A stretch of 64,000 nucleotides of DNA from Kingdonia uniflora. Its lineage: Eukaryota; Streptophyta; Magnoliopsida; Ranunculales; Circaeasteraceae. The notes under the pieces were generated by a model. The model saw only the letters and a program-made list of their open reading frames with translations, searched no databases and was not told the origin of the DNA. Shown in pieces: positions 1 through 11,030 of the stretch; the stretch's first letter is position 1; each line of letters opens with the position of its first letter. Location: the NCBI GenBank assembly GCA_014058105.1, contig JACGCM010001488.1, forward strand, positions 62,001 through 126,000. The letters are read 5' to 3'. The translations under genes were made by a program, and so were the position numbers.

Positions 1-513
1 ATCTGAATCTACAGGATATGGTAAGTAGTTACCAGGGAAATCTAGATACCCTAATTTATTCTTACCCTCTGCCTCTAACCATACTGCATCTGAGCTCTCA
101 ATTATTAGCTCCCCCCCCCCCAGATTCTACATTATCAACTCTTACAGGTACATCATCAATCAAATGACCAGAGGTTGAAGTCTCCATTTCAAGATTATGC
201 TCAAAATTGAGGCTTATTTCTATACGAACTTCGCACACGTCTCTGCCTACATACAGGTCTAGGTATTTCACTCAATTATATATATCATACAAAAACTTAT
301 ATGTTTTCCATACAAAACTCCAAATTACAGCAAGAAAACCATTTTTTCACAAGTTTCTAAATATAGCAAACTTTTCAAAATTCAAATATACATAAATATT
401 AATCTTCAAAACCCTACACATGATTTTTATAAATCATAAAACAAAGAAAAATCAGTACATTTACCCATAATCCACTAACCTTTAACGTCCGAAAACAAAT
501 TCGGGATATCACA
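1..513 (-). repeat. Candidate LTR start of a gypsy-like element (degenerate, runs off left edge)
   Basis: Read on the minus strand, a sequence beginning TGTGATATCCCGA starts at 513 and runs left. It resembles the LTR starts of plant Del/Tekay-type Ty3/gypsy elements. A purine-rich stretch resembling a polypurine tract lies just upstream (514-530, minus strand), which would make this a 3' LTR. A C-run interrupts the region at about 110-121. I see no partner LTR, so this is inference. A short open stretch on the minus strand at about 1-98 has no recognised homology. Confidence 0.28.
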
Positions 514-1179
514 CGCCTCCTCTTTCACAACAGAACTGCACAATAAAAGTTTTTTCTCAATCTCAATAATAGCACGCCCCCTTTCCCTCTGGCAACGATG
601 ACTACTCTCGTTAGATCTCTTTCTAAAATCTCTGCAACCTAGTTTTTCATCTCTCTCTCTAGATTTTTATCTTCCTATTTTTTTAAAATGCTTGGATGAA
701 GAAGAGGAGGGGTTATTTATACTTTCTCTCTTTAACCGTTGGCAGTTGTTGGGGCTCACACAAGCCGCCCTTAATTTTATAACCGATGTGTCCCTCCCAC
801 TATTCCTATCAGACGATTTGTACATTTTGGGTAAAAATGTTTTTCCATCATTTCCCCAAGTCCAATATATTTAAATATATTTCTCTCTCTCCTACCCAAA
901 TCCCTCACATACCTTCCCACACTCATGTTGATACACTCCAAATTACATGTAATCAAACTTTATCTCCAACTCATAATCATGATTCCTATTTTCCTACTCC
1001 TCTTACTTATACAAATTTTGACGTCATTTCCAATAGTACACAAATTTGAAATTCAAATTTACTTTCAACAACTTCCACAGAAAAACAAGGAACAAATTCA
1101 AATAACAGTATTATTACTCTATTTTATTTATATTTATTTGAACTATCAGAAGTTCACCCTCTCAAACATAATCACACAT
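514..1179. other. AT-rich stretch, no gene recognised
   Basis: Low-complexity, AT-rich sequence with pyrimidine-rich tracts near 640-680. Only short ORFs without recognisable motifs are present. If the element suggested for 1-513 is real, this is decayed internal sequence of it. Confidence 0.4.
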
Positions 1180-1514
1180 GAAACAGCCAAGATGCCCTAG
1201 AGCATCACATCTAATAAGTACATTCCCAACAATCATCTCATCTTCCTCAACTATTTCATCCAGGGCAATTTCCTTCACCGTCATTTTTCGAGCTCAGGCT
1301 CAACGATCAATTCATGGAATACCTTACACCAAAAGTGACGACCAACCACATTCTACCTCATCCTCGAAGTCAAGCAATCAAATTGTATTACAAATTTGAG
1401 CAAATTGGCATTATACTCTAGCCGCCCAAATATCCTCTTACGCACTTCAGTAACCTTTATCGTTAAACGCCCCTCAGACGCATGCCGAGCTCTCTGAGAA
1501 CGAGTCCTCACCAT
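1180..1514 (-). pseudogene. Broken minus-strand reading frame of unknown identity
   Basis: Starting from an ATG at 1514, the minus strand reads a basic N-terminus (MVRTRSQRAR...) for 53 codons to a stop at 1353-1355. Coding-like sequence then continues past that stop and one further frame change to about 1180. Retrotransposon gag proteins often start with a short basic MV-TRS peptide, so a decayed gag is possible, but I recognise no domain. A C-run (about 1581-1591) lies upstream. Confidence 0.22.
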
Positions 1515-2134
1515 ATTTCCTCATTTAGACCTACTATTTCCAACATTATTTATAAATATAGATTATGATTACATATAGACCCCCCCCCCCCTTATCCCTA
1601 AATTTTACACCCTCAAATCATGTTAAATATTTAATTAATTCCATCTTTTCAAAGAGAACTCCAATTATATGACATTTCGACCTTATATTTTTTCAGCCTC
1701 ATTTCAATATCTATTACACGTATTTTACTTTAACCACACACATTCCCACAGATCAAATTCTTCGTTTCACAACATTTCCTTTTTACTACATATTATAAGG
1801 TCGTCAAAAGAAGCTCGATTAATAAAATTATTTTAGTTAGATACGTATTTAGCTCACATTATCCATCACACACAGGCTAGTCTAGAGTTATTTCAATTAC
1901 CCATGATAATTTTAAGTTTAATATATCAGCACATAATTACTGCAAAAAAATTTCTTCATTAGCTCGAACATTCTTTACAAAATACTTTACAGAAAGCACA
2001 ATATTTTATAAACTTCCAACAGATCGATCTACAACTTACAATACATTTCAGTTTTCAACTATACTTCCAATTCGAACACCAGAGACTTCTCCCACATAAA
2101 ATACTTATACAAGAAAACGAAGATGGTTAAACAG
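1515..2134. other. No gene recognised
   Basis: AT-rich sequence with one C-homopolymer near 1581-1591. I see no coding frame with recognisable motifs, no RNA gene and no terminal repeats. Confidence 0.4.
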
Positions 2135-2210
2135 ATATAAGCATACTTCCAATCTGAAAGATAGAAGCATACTTTCAATCTAAAATATAGAAGTATATTT
2201 CCAATCTGAA
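2135..2210. repeat. 26-bp tandem repeat, three copies
   Basis: Three imperfect copies anchored on GCATACTT(T/C)CAATCT begin at 2141, 2167 and 2193, a period of 26 bp. Some of it falls within a short minus-strand ORF (2059-2280) that has no recognised domain. Confidence 0.7.
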
Positions 2211-2282
2211 ACCACCACCACCGTCTCTTACTCTGTAACCTCCACTGCCTCAGAAAGGCAGAGAAATAAGAAAAAACCACCT

Positions 2283-2391
2283 CCTACAGAGCCCAATTGC
2301 ACACAGGATAGCGGTAGTACTTCCCAGGACGTACACCGACTTCCTCATCTACCTCATTAATGACATCTTCTGCAAGAAGAAGAAGATATAC
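2283..2391 (-). pseudogene. Downstream half of a reading frame split by the Athila insertion
   Basis: On the minus strand this segment reads about 30 codons to a stop near 2283, ending ...YPVCNWAL. The upstream half is at 25346-25519. Removing the Athila element and one target-site copy joins the two halves in the same frame. The combined frame has no family I recognise, and an in-frame stop lies further upstream, so it was probably already decaying. Bases 2387-2391 (TATAC) are the left target-site copy, paired with CATAC at 25346-25350. Confidence 0.4.
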
Positions 2392-3015
2392 TGATAAATA
2401 CACAATATTTATGTGTACAACTCCTAAATTTATATCTACCTAGTCATTTATTAAATAAATGTATTACTAATAGTATTTTTGCTTGTATTTACAGAAATCG
2501 GACACATGATAAACAAGTTGTACATTTTTCTGGTTTTTTAAAATAGAATAAGGGTGATACACACCAACAATTATCCTCATTTGAAGTTGTCAACCAAAAG
2601 CCCATGGAAGACCATTAAAGAGAATTTAATGTAGAGATTATTCTCATGAGTTGTAAGATTTATGCATGGTCTAAGGCATTGTTTAGAGGATTTTACATTA
2701 ATGGTGATGTTTTGCAACCCCTCCTATAATTTATAAATAGGAGGGGAATCCCACCCATGAGAGACATCTTGGAGAGTGTAAATTAAAGTTTAAAGGAATA
2801 AAGTTCTTATTTATCTTTTTTTCTTATCATTTTCTTTAGCCAAGTAATATGGCCATGATCAAAGGGATGAGTAGCTAATCCTCTTAGCCAAGACTAAAGG
2901 AAGCTCCACCCAATGTAGCCTTAGTATAAAGTAGCATAGTATAGGTAGAGTAGTTACTTTCTCTTATTTCATTTTAATGCATATTCTTCTTTCTACGATC
3001 CTAGCTTGACCATAG
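2392..3015 (+). repeat. Athila 5' LTR, first part
   Basis: Starts TGATAAATAC and matches 24235 onward of the 3' LTR at roughly nine of ten positions by eye. The LTR is broken after 3015, where the Tat element begins; 3011-3015 (CATAG) is the target site. It resumes at 15021. Confidence 0.92.
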
Positions 3016-3490
3016 TGTAATGACACATTTTTTGAAAGGATAATCTTCACCAATACTTTCTGTAAGGATGCAATAATAAGCTAAAACGAATAAGATTTTT
3101 CTTGGAAACTCGGTAAAGGCTGAGGAAAACCACGATCTCAAGGAAGATTTTGATGTAAAATCAGATAGGTTACTAGTTATTACAGTTTGTTGAATGATAG
3201 TAAAGTAAGGATGAATTAACGGTAAGGTTGCGGATCTGAATAATCTATTTTATACCTGTATTTATAGTAGAAACATGCAGTTTACAAAAAGAAGAAACAG
3301 TCTCCTATTTCTGGGGTAGTGGGCAAACTTTTGCGGATCTCTAACAACTCTTTCTTGACTAGGCACAATGACTACTTTTAGTAGGCCAATGACTTATGGC
3401 TGTAGACGTGGCGTCTTCTCGAATGCTGAGCTATCTTTGACTATGTTATGTTGGCTTACCTCTGTCGAATATGGGAAATATACTACTACA
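3016..3490 (-). repeat. Tat 3' LTR (left copy)
   Basis: Starts TGTAATGACAC and ends TACTACTACA on the plus strand. It aligns along its length with 14539-15015. On the minus strand the adjacent bases 3491-3505 are purine-rich (GAGAATAGGGAGAT) and fit a polypurine tract, which fixes the element's orientation. Confidence 0.93.
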
Positions 3491-4587
3491 ATCTCCCTAT
3501 TCTCGCCATAAGTACTTGTGGTTGTGTCGAGAAGAAATTGAAAGCTGAAAAGGTTGTCAAATGTTCACACAAGTCTTTATGTTACCATTTTCGAGGTCAA
3601 AGTCAAGTGAATCTGGTCATATTTTTTGCGAGGAGCATTTAATGTGGGTTATTAGAATTTATAACAGGAAGTGGAGGTTATAAATAGATGGTTTAAAATG
3701 GATTTGTACGGTGGTGTTTGGGAAAGATGTCACCCCAAGTGTGGCGTAGCAAATGGCATGAGTATATAGATGGTTACCGTCACGACTATACAGAGGTAAA
3801 GTGTTATTCCTTTTTGCTTAACCTTGTACCGGTTGTCATCATGGTGGGGAAATTTGAGGGAGATGGAGTTAGATAGCATTTTTACGTAGGGCATCTGTTG
3901 GAGCTAGTGTTAATTGTTGTTACAAAAGGTGTTGAAGATCATCAACCATTTAGAGGAGTGGCTACTGTTTATATTTAAAATGGTGATGTAAAGGCTGGCT
4001 TGGTGCCTGTAAATCTTGTCGACCCCAAAGAATTTCTTATAATTTTTTGTGGCCGTTCTTCTGTAGAGGCAGCTCTGTTTAGAAGTTCCCTGACCTGAGA
4101 TTCATTGAGTTTCTTTGGATATCGTTGCCTTTTTCACCTGAGGCAATGTCAGGTTCTAGTGAAAAGAAGTATATAACAATTAGGCCTTCAAGACGAATAA
4201 TAGATTGAAATGTAGCTGGATGTAATATAATCGAAGGAGTAAATTGTCAAATGTAAAATGTAACAGTTAGTTTTATGAATAAACTTTGTTCTTCGACTTC
4301 ATATTGGGTTTATAGCTTTACGATCTTGAAGTTTGAACTAAACAAGTAATTGAATTATTTTATTGTCGAAGTAAAACATGTTGAATGTGAATGAGTGTCT
4401 AGTTTGAGATATCTCGAAGTATAGTTTGTTTGTGCAGGGCCAGGAATGGATTTCAATGTTGATTGATTTAACTTTTTAAAGTATAAAGTTCCAATAAAAA
4501 ATAAATATTGGACTTGATTGACTTGGACTCAGATGTTCCATAAGTACCCCATTACTTATAAAAATTGAGATTTTACATTTAAGGAAA
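3491..4587. other. Tat 3' untranslated region
   Basis: About 1.1 kb between the PPT and the first sign of antisense coding sequence. No motif or long ORF is recognisable. Long non-coding stretches between pol and the 3' LTR are usual for Tat elements. Confidence 0.5.
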
Positions 4588-5597
4588 TGGTGAAGACCAG
4601 GGCACAAGTACGTAAGGAATAGTCCAGAAGGAACAATTCAACCTGAGTATTGGGAATTGTTTAGGCGTTACTTCAAAAATTTGTGTGCCAATTTTCAGAT
4701 GGAAGTTCCAATGGAACCGAATTATGAAGGGCGATAGATATAGAAGAAGATTTTTAGTTTCATTGCCGACTAGAATTTTTTAGTCCTCCAGAACGTGTTA
4801 GTAGCATGTACTCTTATAATAAATTATTGGCTAGGGAGGAGGATGCTGCTACAATTAGGATTTGTTGAGGACAATTTGATTTGTAAAGCAGGTATTGTAA
4901 TGATCGAATAACATTATATGGTAAAATAGATTGAATTTGTTTGTCAGAATGTGATTGTCGATGTTTGTAATGAGAAATGTTGTCGAATATGTTGTGATAT
5001 GTGTATCTGAATGAAATGTACTAATACAATATTGCATGTCGAATAAAATTTAAATTTTGAATTGAATGTTGAAGATCTTTCCGAGAATATAGGGGAATTG
5101 TAAAAAGGGTAATATGTGTCGAGATAATGATAGAATTAAAAATGGCTAGCTGTACTCCTGTAGGTGACATTATGAAGTATAAGGAAATGGATGTACAATA
5201 TCTTTGTGAGAAGATAGGCGGTGTTATGGCGAGGATGGATATGTCAGAGGATGTACAAAGAGGTTTGCAAGGTTTGGAACAATAATGCATAGGTTTGTTG
5301 GCTATTAAAAGGTAAAGAATCAAAGACTTCTAGAAAAGACAGATAATGCGTAATGCTCGAGTACTCGAACAGTTACGAAGTGGTGTAATGAACAGTCGCG
5401 TGGGGTCTATAAATATCCCCATAGTAGGTGACTGTTCATATTTCAAAAAAATTGATAATTTTTTTTCAAGTGCGAATTCCTTGTGTTCTTCGCTAGAATC
5501 GTTGTTAATAATTGGGAAGGAGGAGATAAATATGTTAATTGAGAGGGTAAAACGTGCGAAGCAGAGAGATACCGAGGCAGCGCGAATCCAATATTAG
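4588..5597 (+). pseudogene. Possible upstream part of the Tat antisense ORF region
   Basis: On the plus strand, opposite to Tat gag-pol, an ATG at 4588 opens a frame starting MVKTRAQ that soon meets stops. A cleaner 83-codon frame follows at 5346-5597, starting MRNARVLEQLRSG and ending in a charged, possibly helical segment (about residues 60-80). No domain is recognised. It may be exon or ORF material of the antisense gene, or chance. Confidence 0.25.
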
Positions 5598-6639
5598 TAT
5601 TTTTTGTTATTTTATGTGATATTTGAATGATTCGTTATAAATATGTGTTGATGTAGAGATGATAAGGATAGTGTTTGAAGAAATTTGTATTAGGAAGAAT
5701 GGATTGGAAGTAATTGGAGATTTATCATAGTAGGGTTTTGATGACAAAATTTGTGATAGTGGTGAATGAAGGTTTTTATCTTTGTGGCAATGCTATCGAA
5801 AAGGGTTATAAGGGTTTATGAGATAGAGGTTGTTGGGAATGTGTGGAATAAGTGATTGGTGAGTATCGCTGCCGTTACGGCATGACTATGGGGAAATTGT
5901 CAAATTTTCTAGGAGTTTGGTAATGGAATGCCGAAGTATATGTGATGTGGCTGGGTTTTACGCATGAGAATGTGGATTCACATATTTTTTAAATATATTC
6001 TTTTGGCGGGAAATAGGCGAAGTATACTCAAGAAGTTTGAGGTTCCTGAATATCGAGAAACAACATGAGTATAGTAATCGACGTTAGTACTTAGAAAAAA
6101 TAGTAAAGAAATTTTGTATCGAGAACTGAATGTAGTAAGTGTATTCATGCAGTAATAATATCCATCAGATAGTAATGATAATAATGATATAATGATCTGT
6201 TGGAGAGTAAACTTGACAACTATATAAATATGAACATATGAATGTATATAATGTATCAGATATGATAGATACTAATTATTGTAAAAAATGGAATATGATT
6301 TTTTAGGTTCATAAAAATTGTTGAACCTATCCATATTGATGATAAATATATATTTGAGAACCTTTAAGATGTTGAGCCCCTGATGATCGATATAACAACT
6401 TGTTCCCAACAGTTGGGCGGCAGATATAGGGTGGGGTTGAATAGTACAGATATAGCTAGTGTCAACCAGTTTAGAGTGGCACCCAGGATTGTGGAAGTTT
6501 CTGACGAAGGGGGTACCGACACAGATGTAAATCATGAGCCATAGGTAGTGATCGAGAAGGTAGTGGGAGTGGGGAGGAAGATGTAGAGGAGGGGGATGAT
6601 GTTTGTTATGGTGAGGGGCTAGAAACAAAAGTGATATTA

Positions 6640-8609
6640 AGTTTCAAGAAAAAGTACAAAATTCCTCAAGACATTAGGTAAGAAGAGTATCAGTATGATA
6701 TGATCGACCAGGAAATACCCTTGGGTGGGATTCTCGTTCATCGGGAATAAATTAAGAAGGGGCTAAAACTCCCTCATCGAGCTGATCAGAAGAAGTTGTT
6801 AAATTTCTTCGACGCTGCACCCGGTCAGTTTAATCCATATGTTTACGATCTCTTTTGTGTATGTAGGGTAATAACCAGTCTATTAAAGGTGAGGGATGAA
6901 GAGTTGATCACTGTGGACGATTTATGTGTGTACTGCACAATTAAACAAAACCTGCAGAAGTTAGGATACCGTTACTTGGTGAGGTTTCTGATGAGACCAT
7001 TGTTCTATGACATGGTATCAACAGAAGGGCGGTATAACGATGAATGTCTACTTGTTTATGGGAACTACAAGTTCGACAAGAAAGATCCGGGGGAGCCCTT
7101 GAAAAGAAAGATTTTTCATTTAGGTTTGTGGTTAGGTAACGTAAATGTCGATGGTTTGGACATGTGTATTGGATTAAATTGTTTGTAACTGTTATTGGTG
7201 TTTGTTATGCCTTGAAAGAGATCGATAGGAACTCAAAAGTACAAGAACAACTGTATAATATCAGGAGGGGATTTTACGGTAGGATTAATAATCTTGTCAT
7301 CGACCAATAGAAAGTGGGTACTTTGTTTCAAGAGGCAGGCTTAAAGAGGTCAAGGGCTAAGGGGACAAAAGTTCCAGTAATCAACGGAAAGATGTCTGCG
7401 AGGAATAAAAGGGCTGCAGAGTCGAGCTTACCTTTGGAAAATCCTTTGCTCGCTGAGTATACGACGGACTCTGTAACTACTGAGAGAGATTCGATGTTCA
7501 CAAAAACTTTAGGGAAGGGAAAGAAGAAAAGGGCGGCTAGCCAAGTTGTTGCTCCGAAGAGGCACTCTAGAAGGTTAAACATCGAGAAAGGGGCAAAGGT
7601 TGAGACACCAATTGTTGTGCCTGATGAGTGACCTCCACTAGCTTCGAAAAGTATATTACTGAAGAAAAGGGTAGATTCGGAGGTATCGAAGAAGAAATAC
7701 GTTGATTAATCTGAGATTGAGGTCCAAAGGACTATGGACGTATATGTGTCTGGGACGGATGTGCTAGAGGCAGAAGTGGATGACTATTTGGCTGGGACAA
7801 AGAGTTTTATAATTTTTCTTAGTGAATGTCACCGAAATATGTCGAAGGTGAGAAAGTTTTTTTCTTTAATTCATTTAAAGAATCTGGTACCTCATTTGAA
7901 TACTCATTTTATGAATGTAATGCATATTAATAGGTTATTAACTGAGGCCAAAGGTCGCATTGTTGGCGGTGGCACACTGGCAAATTAGCTAGTTGCTTAC
8001 AAGAATATCGAGAAAGATTTAACGAAGGAGAAAGGAGATCTGATCGAGGAGAAGAAGAAGCTGAATGAGAATTTGAATAGGTATAAGCTGGATGTTGGGA
8101 AGGCGTAGGAAGTTGCCCTTCGTGATGTGAGGAAAGTGTGAGAGACAAAGGTTGTGGAGATAAGGGCTGAGTTAGCGAAGGAGAAAGATGAGGCATTGGC
8201 ATTGCTAAGAATAAATTTTAAGAAGGATGTGCGGGAGCAGGCAAATGATGCTCGAAGAGCGATGGAGGTGGAGCATGGGAATGTTTTGGATGAGGCAAAG
8301 GTCAAACTTATGTGAGGCAGTCTCGAGGTGTGTAAGAAGGTGAGGGCCAATTATGGAGGGCAGTTCGTAGAGATAGAGCAGAGAAAAGATCATTACAAAG
8401 TATTGGCCATAGCTGGAACTCTGGATTTTGATAATTCAGATGAAGAAGATGAGGTTCCGAAAACTCCTGAAGTTCCTAGTGGGACGGAAGTTGTCGATGA
8501 TTTTGCGATGATGAATTCCGATGTTTTGCGTCTTAAGGAAATACTAGATGTGCTTACTCCTGGTGGGATATCAAAGTTTGATGATGTAGTATCTCCTCCT
8601 GCAGAGTAA
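6640..8609 (+). pseudogene. Tat antisense ORF (aORF), broken
   Basis: Coding-like sequence runs on the plus strand while Tat gag-pol is on the minus strand. Open pieces are 6796-7188, 7314-7631, 7734-7988 and 8328-8609, linked by segments with few stops. The first piece, with lead-in from about 6640, resembles the N-terminal domain of plant proteins annotated as putative plant transposon protein, which are found as antisense ORFs in Tat-clade elements. The middle is basic and Lys/Arg/Ser-rich. The stretch about 7990-8390 is a Lys/Glu-rich probable coiled coil with three stops. The end (8420-8609) is acidic and closes with a stop at 8607-8609. Function of such aORFs is unknown. It is broken by several stops and at least two frame changes. 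Confidence 0.6.
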
Positions 8610-9198
8610 ATCACTGTGTGCAAAAAGTTTTTTTTTTTTGAGGATAAGTGTAAAAATGGTCGATGGGACTGAAACACTTTTTTAACTAAGTGCCTTTGAA
8701 TGCTGATGTATTTGTTGTTTAAAGAAGTTTTGAAAATAATTGATGCATGCTTTTTTTTGTTAAATTATGCTAAGTGTTAATATTCGATAAGATTGATATT
8801 GTGAAATGGGATTGTAAATAGTAGCAGATAAGTAATTTACATAAATTTGCATGATGAGTAAACGATGGCCATGGAATGGCAAGAATTCTGAATGATTACC
8901 AGATGTGAATCATCAATGTGGTATCTGGGTTATTGAAACGAACAAAACATGACATGTTTCTTTTGATAAGTAATGAATGAAAACAAGGACATCCTGTAAT
9001 TGGATAGTGTTTGCGAAGAATGGAATGTAGTTTTGACACATACTTTTCAAGTATGGAACGAGACTAAGTAATGATAGTAAAGATGATTGATAGTTTTGAT
9101 GCATACTTATCAAGTATGGATCGAGACTAAGTAATGGTAGTAAAGATGTAAGGAAAGTAAATATAGTTTTATTTGAATCAGTGCAAGCTGTTACAGTT
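8610..9198. other. Spacer between Tat aORF and pol 3' ends, with tandem duplication
   Basis: The aORF (plus) and pol (minus) converge here, tail to tail. The spacer holds a 58-bp segment repeated with period 63 (9028-9085 and 9091-9148, core TAGTTTTGA..CATACTT). No gene is seen. Confidence 0.6.
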
Positions 9199-10260
9199 GT
9201 CATCTGTAAAATATTTTCAGTTGGGCTGTATTCCATGGATATTCAACCTGGATTTTGTCTTCCATCATCATGCAGTAAGTCCCACCATCTATTTTGTCAC
9301 TGACAATGTATGGCCCTTTCCAGTTTTTTTGGCAATTTTCTAGAATTCTTAAGTCGAGTACTATCTTGAATCCGTCGAAGGACAAGGTCTCTAATACCAA
9401 ACTTTTGCCTTCGAACCTTTTTGTTGTAGGTTTTTTTTAGTGTGTCATGGTACCATCCCAATTTTCTAATGGCTTTGTCTCGGGTATCTTCGATCCAGTT
9501 GAGGTTACAAAGAAGACCTAGCTCATTGTCTTCATCTGTGAGTTTACTTTGACCACTTGGTAGATCGAGGTCTGAGGGTATGACTGCTTCAGTCTTGAAG
9601 GCCATCATAAAAGGAGTACAGCTGGTGGACGTTCGAGGAGTTGTTCGGTATGCCCAGAGAACACTTAGTAATTCATCTACCCATCTTCCTTTTTCTCGGC
9701 TAGGCGTTTACGTAGTTCTAATTTAATGCTCTTGTTGATGGCTTCAGCTTGGTCGTTTCCTTGTGGGTAGTAAGGTGTTGAACTTGAGAATTGAATCTTG
9801 TATTTGTTGAGGAAAGTAAGGACTTTACTGCTGATGAATTATTTGCCATTGTCGGATCGTATCATTTGTGGGCAGCCAAATCTAGTGATTATGTACTCCC
9901 AAAAGAACTTGATGACTTTATTTTCATCGGTATGACATAGAGGGAGTGCTTCGACCCATTTTTTAAAGTAGTCTGTGGCCATAAGAACAAATTTGTGATT
10001 ACCCAACGCTGGGTGGAAGGCTCCAATGATATCGATCCCCCATCTTTTGAATGGCCAGAGGACATTGCTTATATGTAAATCGAGTGCTGGGTTTTTGATG
10101 TCTTAAGCATGGATTTAGCATTTGTGGCATTTACAAACGAAGTCTTCACAGTCTTGTCTATTTTCAGCCAGTATAACCCTTGAGTGAATGCTCGTTGGGC
10201 CAGTGATCATCCTAAAATGTGAGCTACGCAGATCCTTTCATGAAGTTCTTTGATTTTTAT
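9199..10260 (-). pseudogene. Tat integrase
   Basis: The minus strand reads a retroviral-type integrase core at about 10060-9650. It shows W-G-I-D-I-I, then I-R-S-D-N-G-K, then a Glu in the N-D-Q-A-E-A-I-N-K-S segment, so all three DDE residues are visible. The Tat-type C-terminal part FKTEAVIP...LPS is open at 9608-9297 and continues to about 9200. The enzyme would insert element cDNA. Stops, for example within the core after NGK, interrupt it. The pol frame continues upstream into the RNase H region. Confidence 0.8.
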
Positions 10261-10639
10261 TTGGGCCTATTTCTGATATATGCATTCAATAAGAGGTCCT
10301 CCTCTAGTAATACGATAGGGGATCTAATCTTGGACTTTAAATCATGGACATTTGACCAAGAGTAATCGAGTCTCTTATCTATTACTTGGGAGGATGTTGG
10401 AATTGAGATATGCATAAAAAGGTCTTCTCCAATCGTCTTTATCTTCATCTTCAATAACTTTGACTTGCATCGTATAGTTTATATCGAGGCAGGAATGTTA
10501 GATAATTTTGATATCCAAAGTTCTTTTTTTATTGTCTTCGAGCATTGCAGCAACGTATAACAATGTGTCAGCGTGGCAATTTTTAGCTCGGGGGAGGTAA
10601 GAGATTGTTGCTGATTTAAATTTGCTCATTTTATCTTCG

Positions 10640-11030
10640 ATTAAGATTGCATAGTCAGCCATCTTGCCGGATGTCTTGAATGTCTTTTTGTAATGATTGG
10701 CAACAAATAAGCGTCGACATAGACAGCTATTTCTTCTGTCCCAAGTATTATAGCAAGATCCAGTCCATGAAGGATAGCTTCATATTCTGTTTCATTGTGG
10801 GTGGCATAGAATTTGAGTTTGATAGCTTTCTCGATGCGATGATTGGATGGTATAATGAGAACGATGTTAATTTATGATCCTCGCGGTCTAGTAGATCCAT
10901 CCGTGTAGAGTCCTCATCCTGTGTTTTGGGACCAAGCGTCTGGTTCTAGAATTGAGTCATCAACCAATACTTCTTTGAGTTCATCCTAATCGGGGTCTTC
11001 GATTGGAAAATCTGCCAAGAAATCTGCTAC
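10640..11030 (-). pseudogene. Tat second RNase H domain (aRNH)
   Basis: Minus-strand translation gives a RNase H fold signature after the canonical RNase H: DGSTRPRGS, then N-E-T-E-Y-E-A-I-L-H-G-L-D-L-A, then V-Y-V-D. A second, archaeal-type RNase H between the usual RNase H and integrase is a known mark of the Tat clade. The frame has stops and short indels. Confidence 0.75.

Noticed and set aside
7328..7582. Minus-strand 84-codon ORF opposite the Tat antisense ORF
   Set aside because: A shadow of the plus-strand frame; hydrophobic by antisense composition, without motifs.
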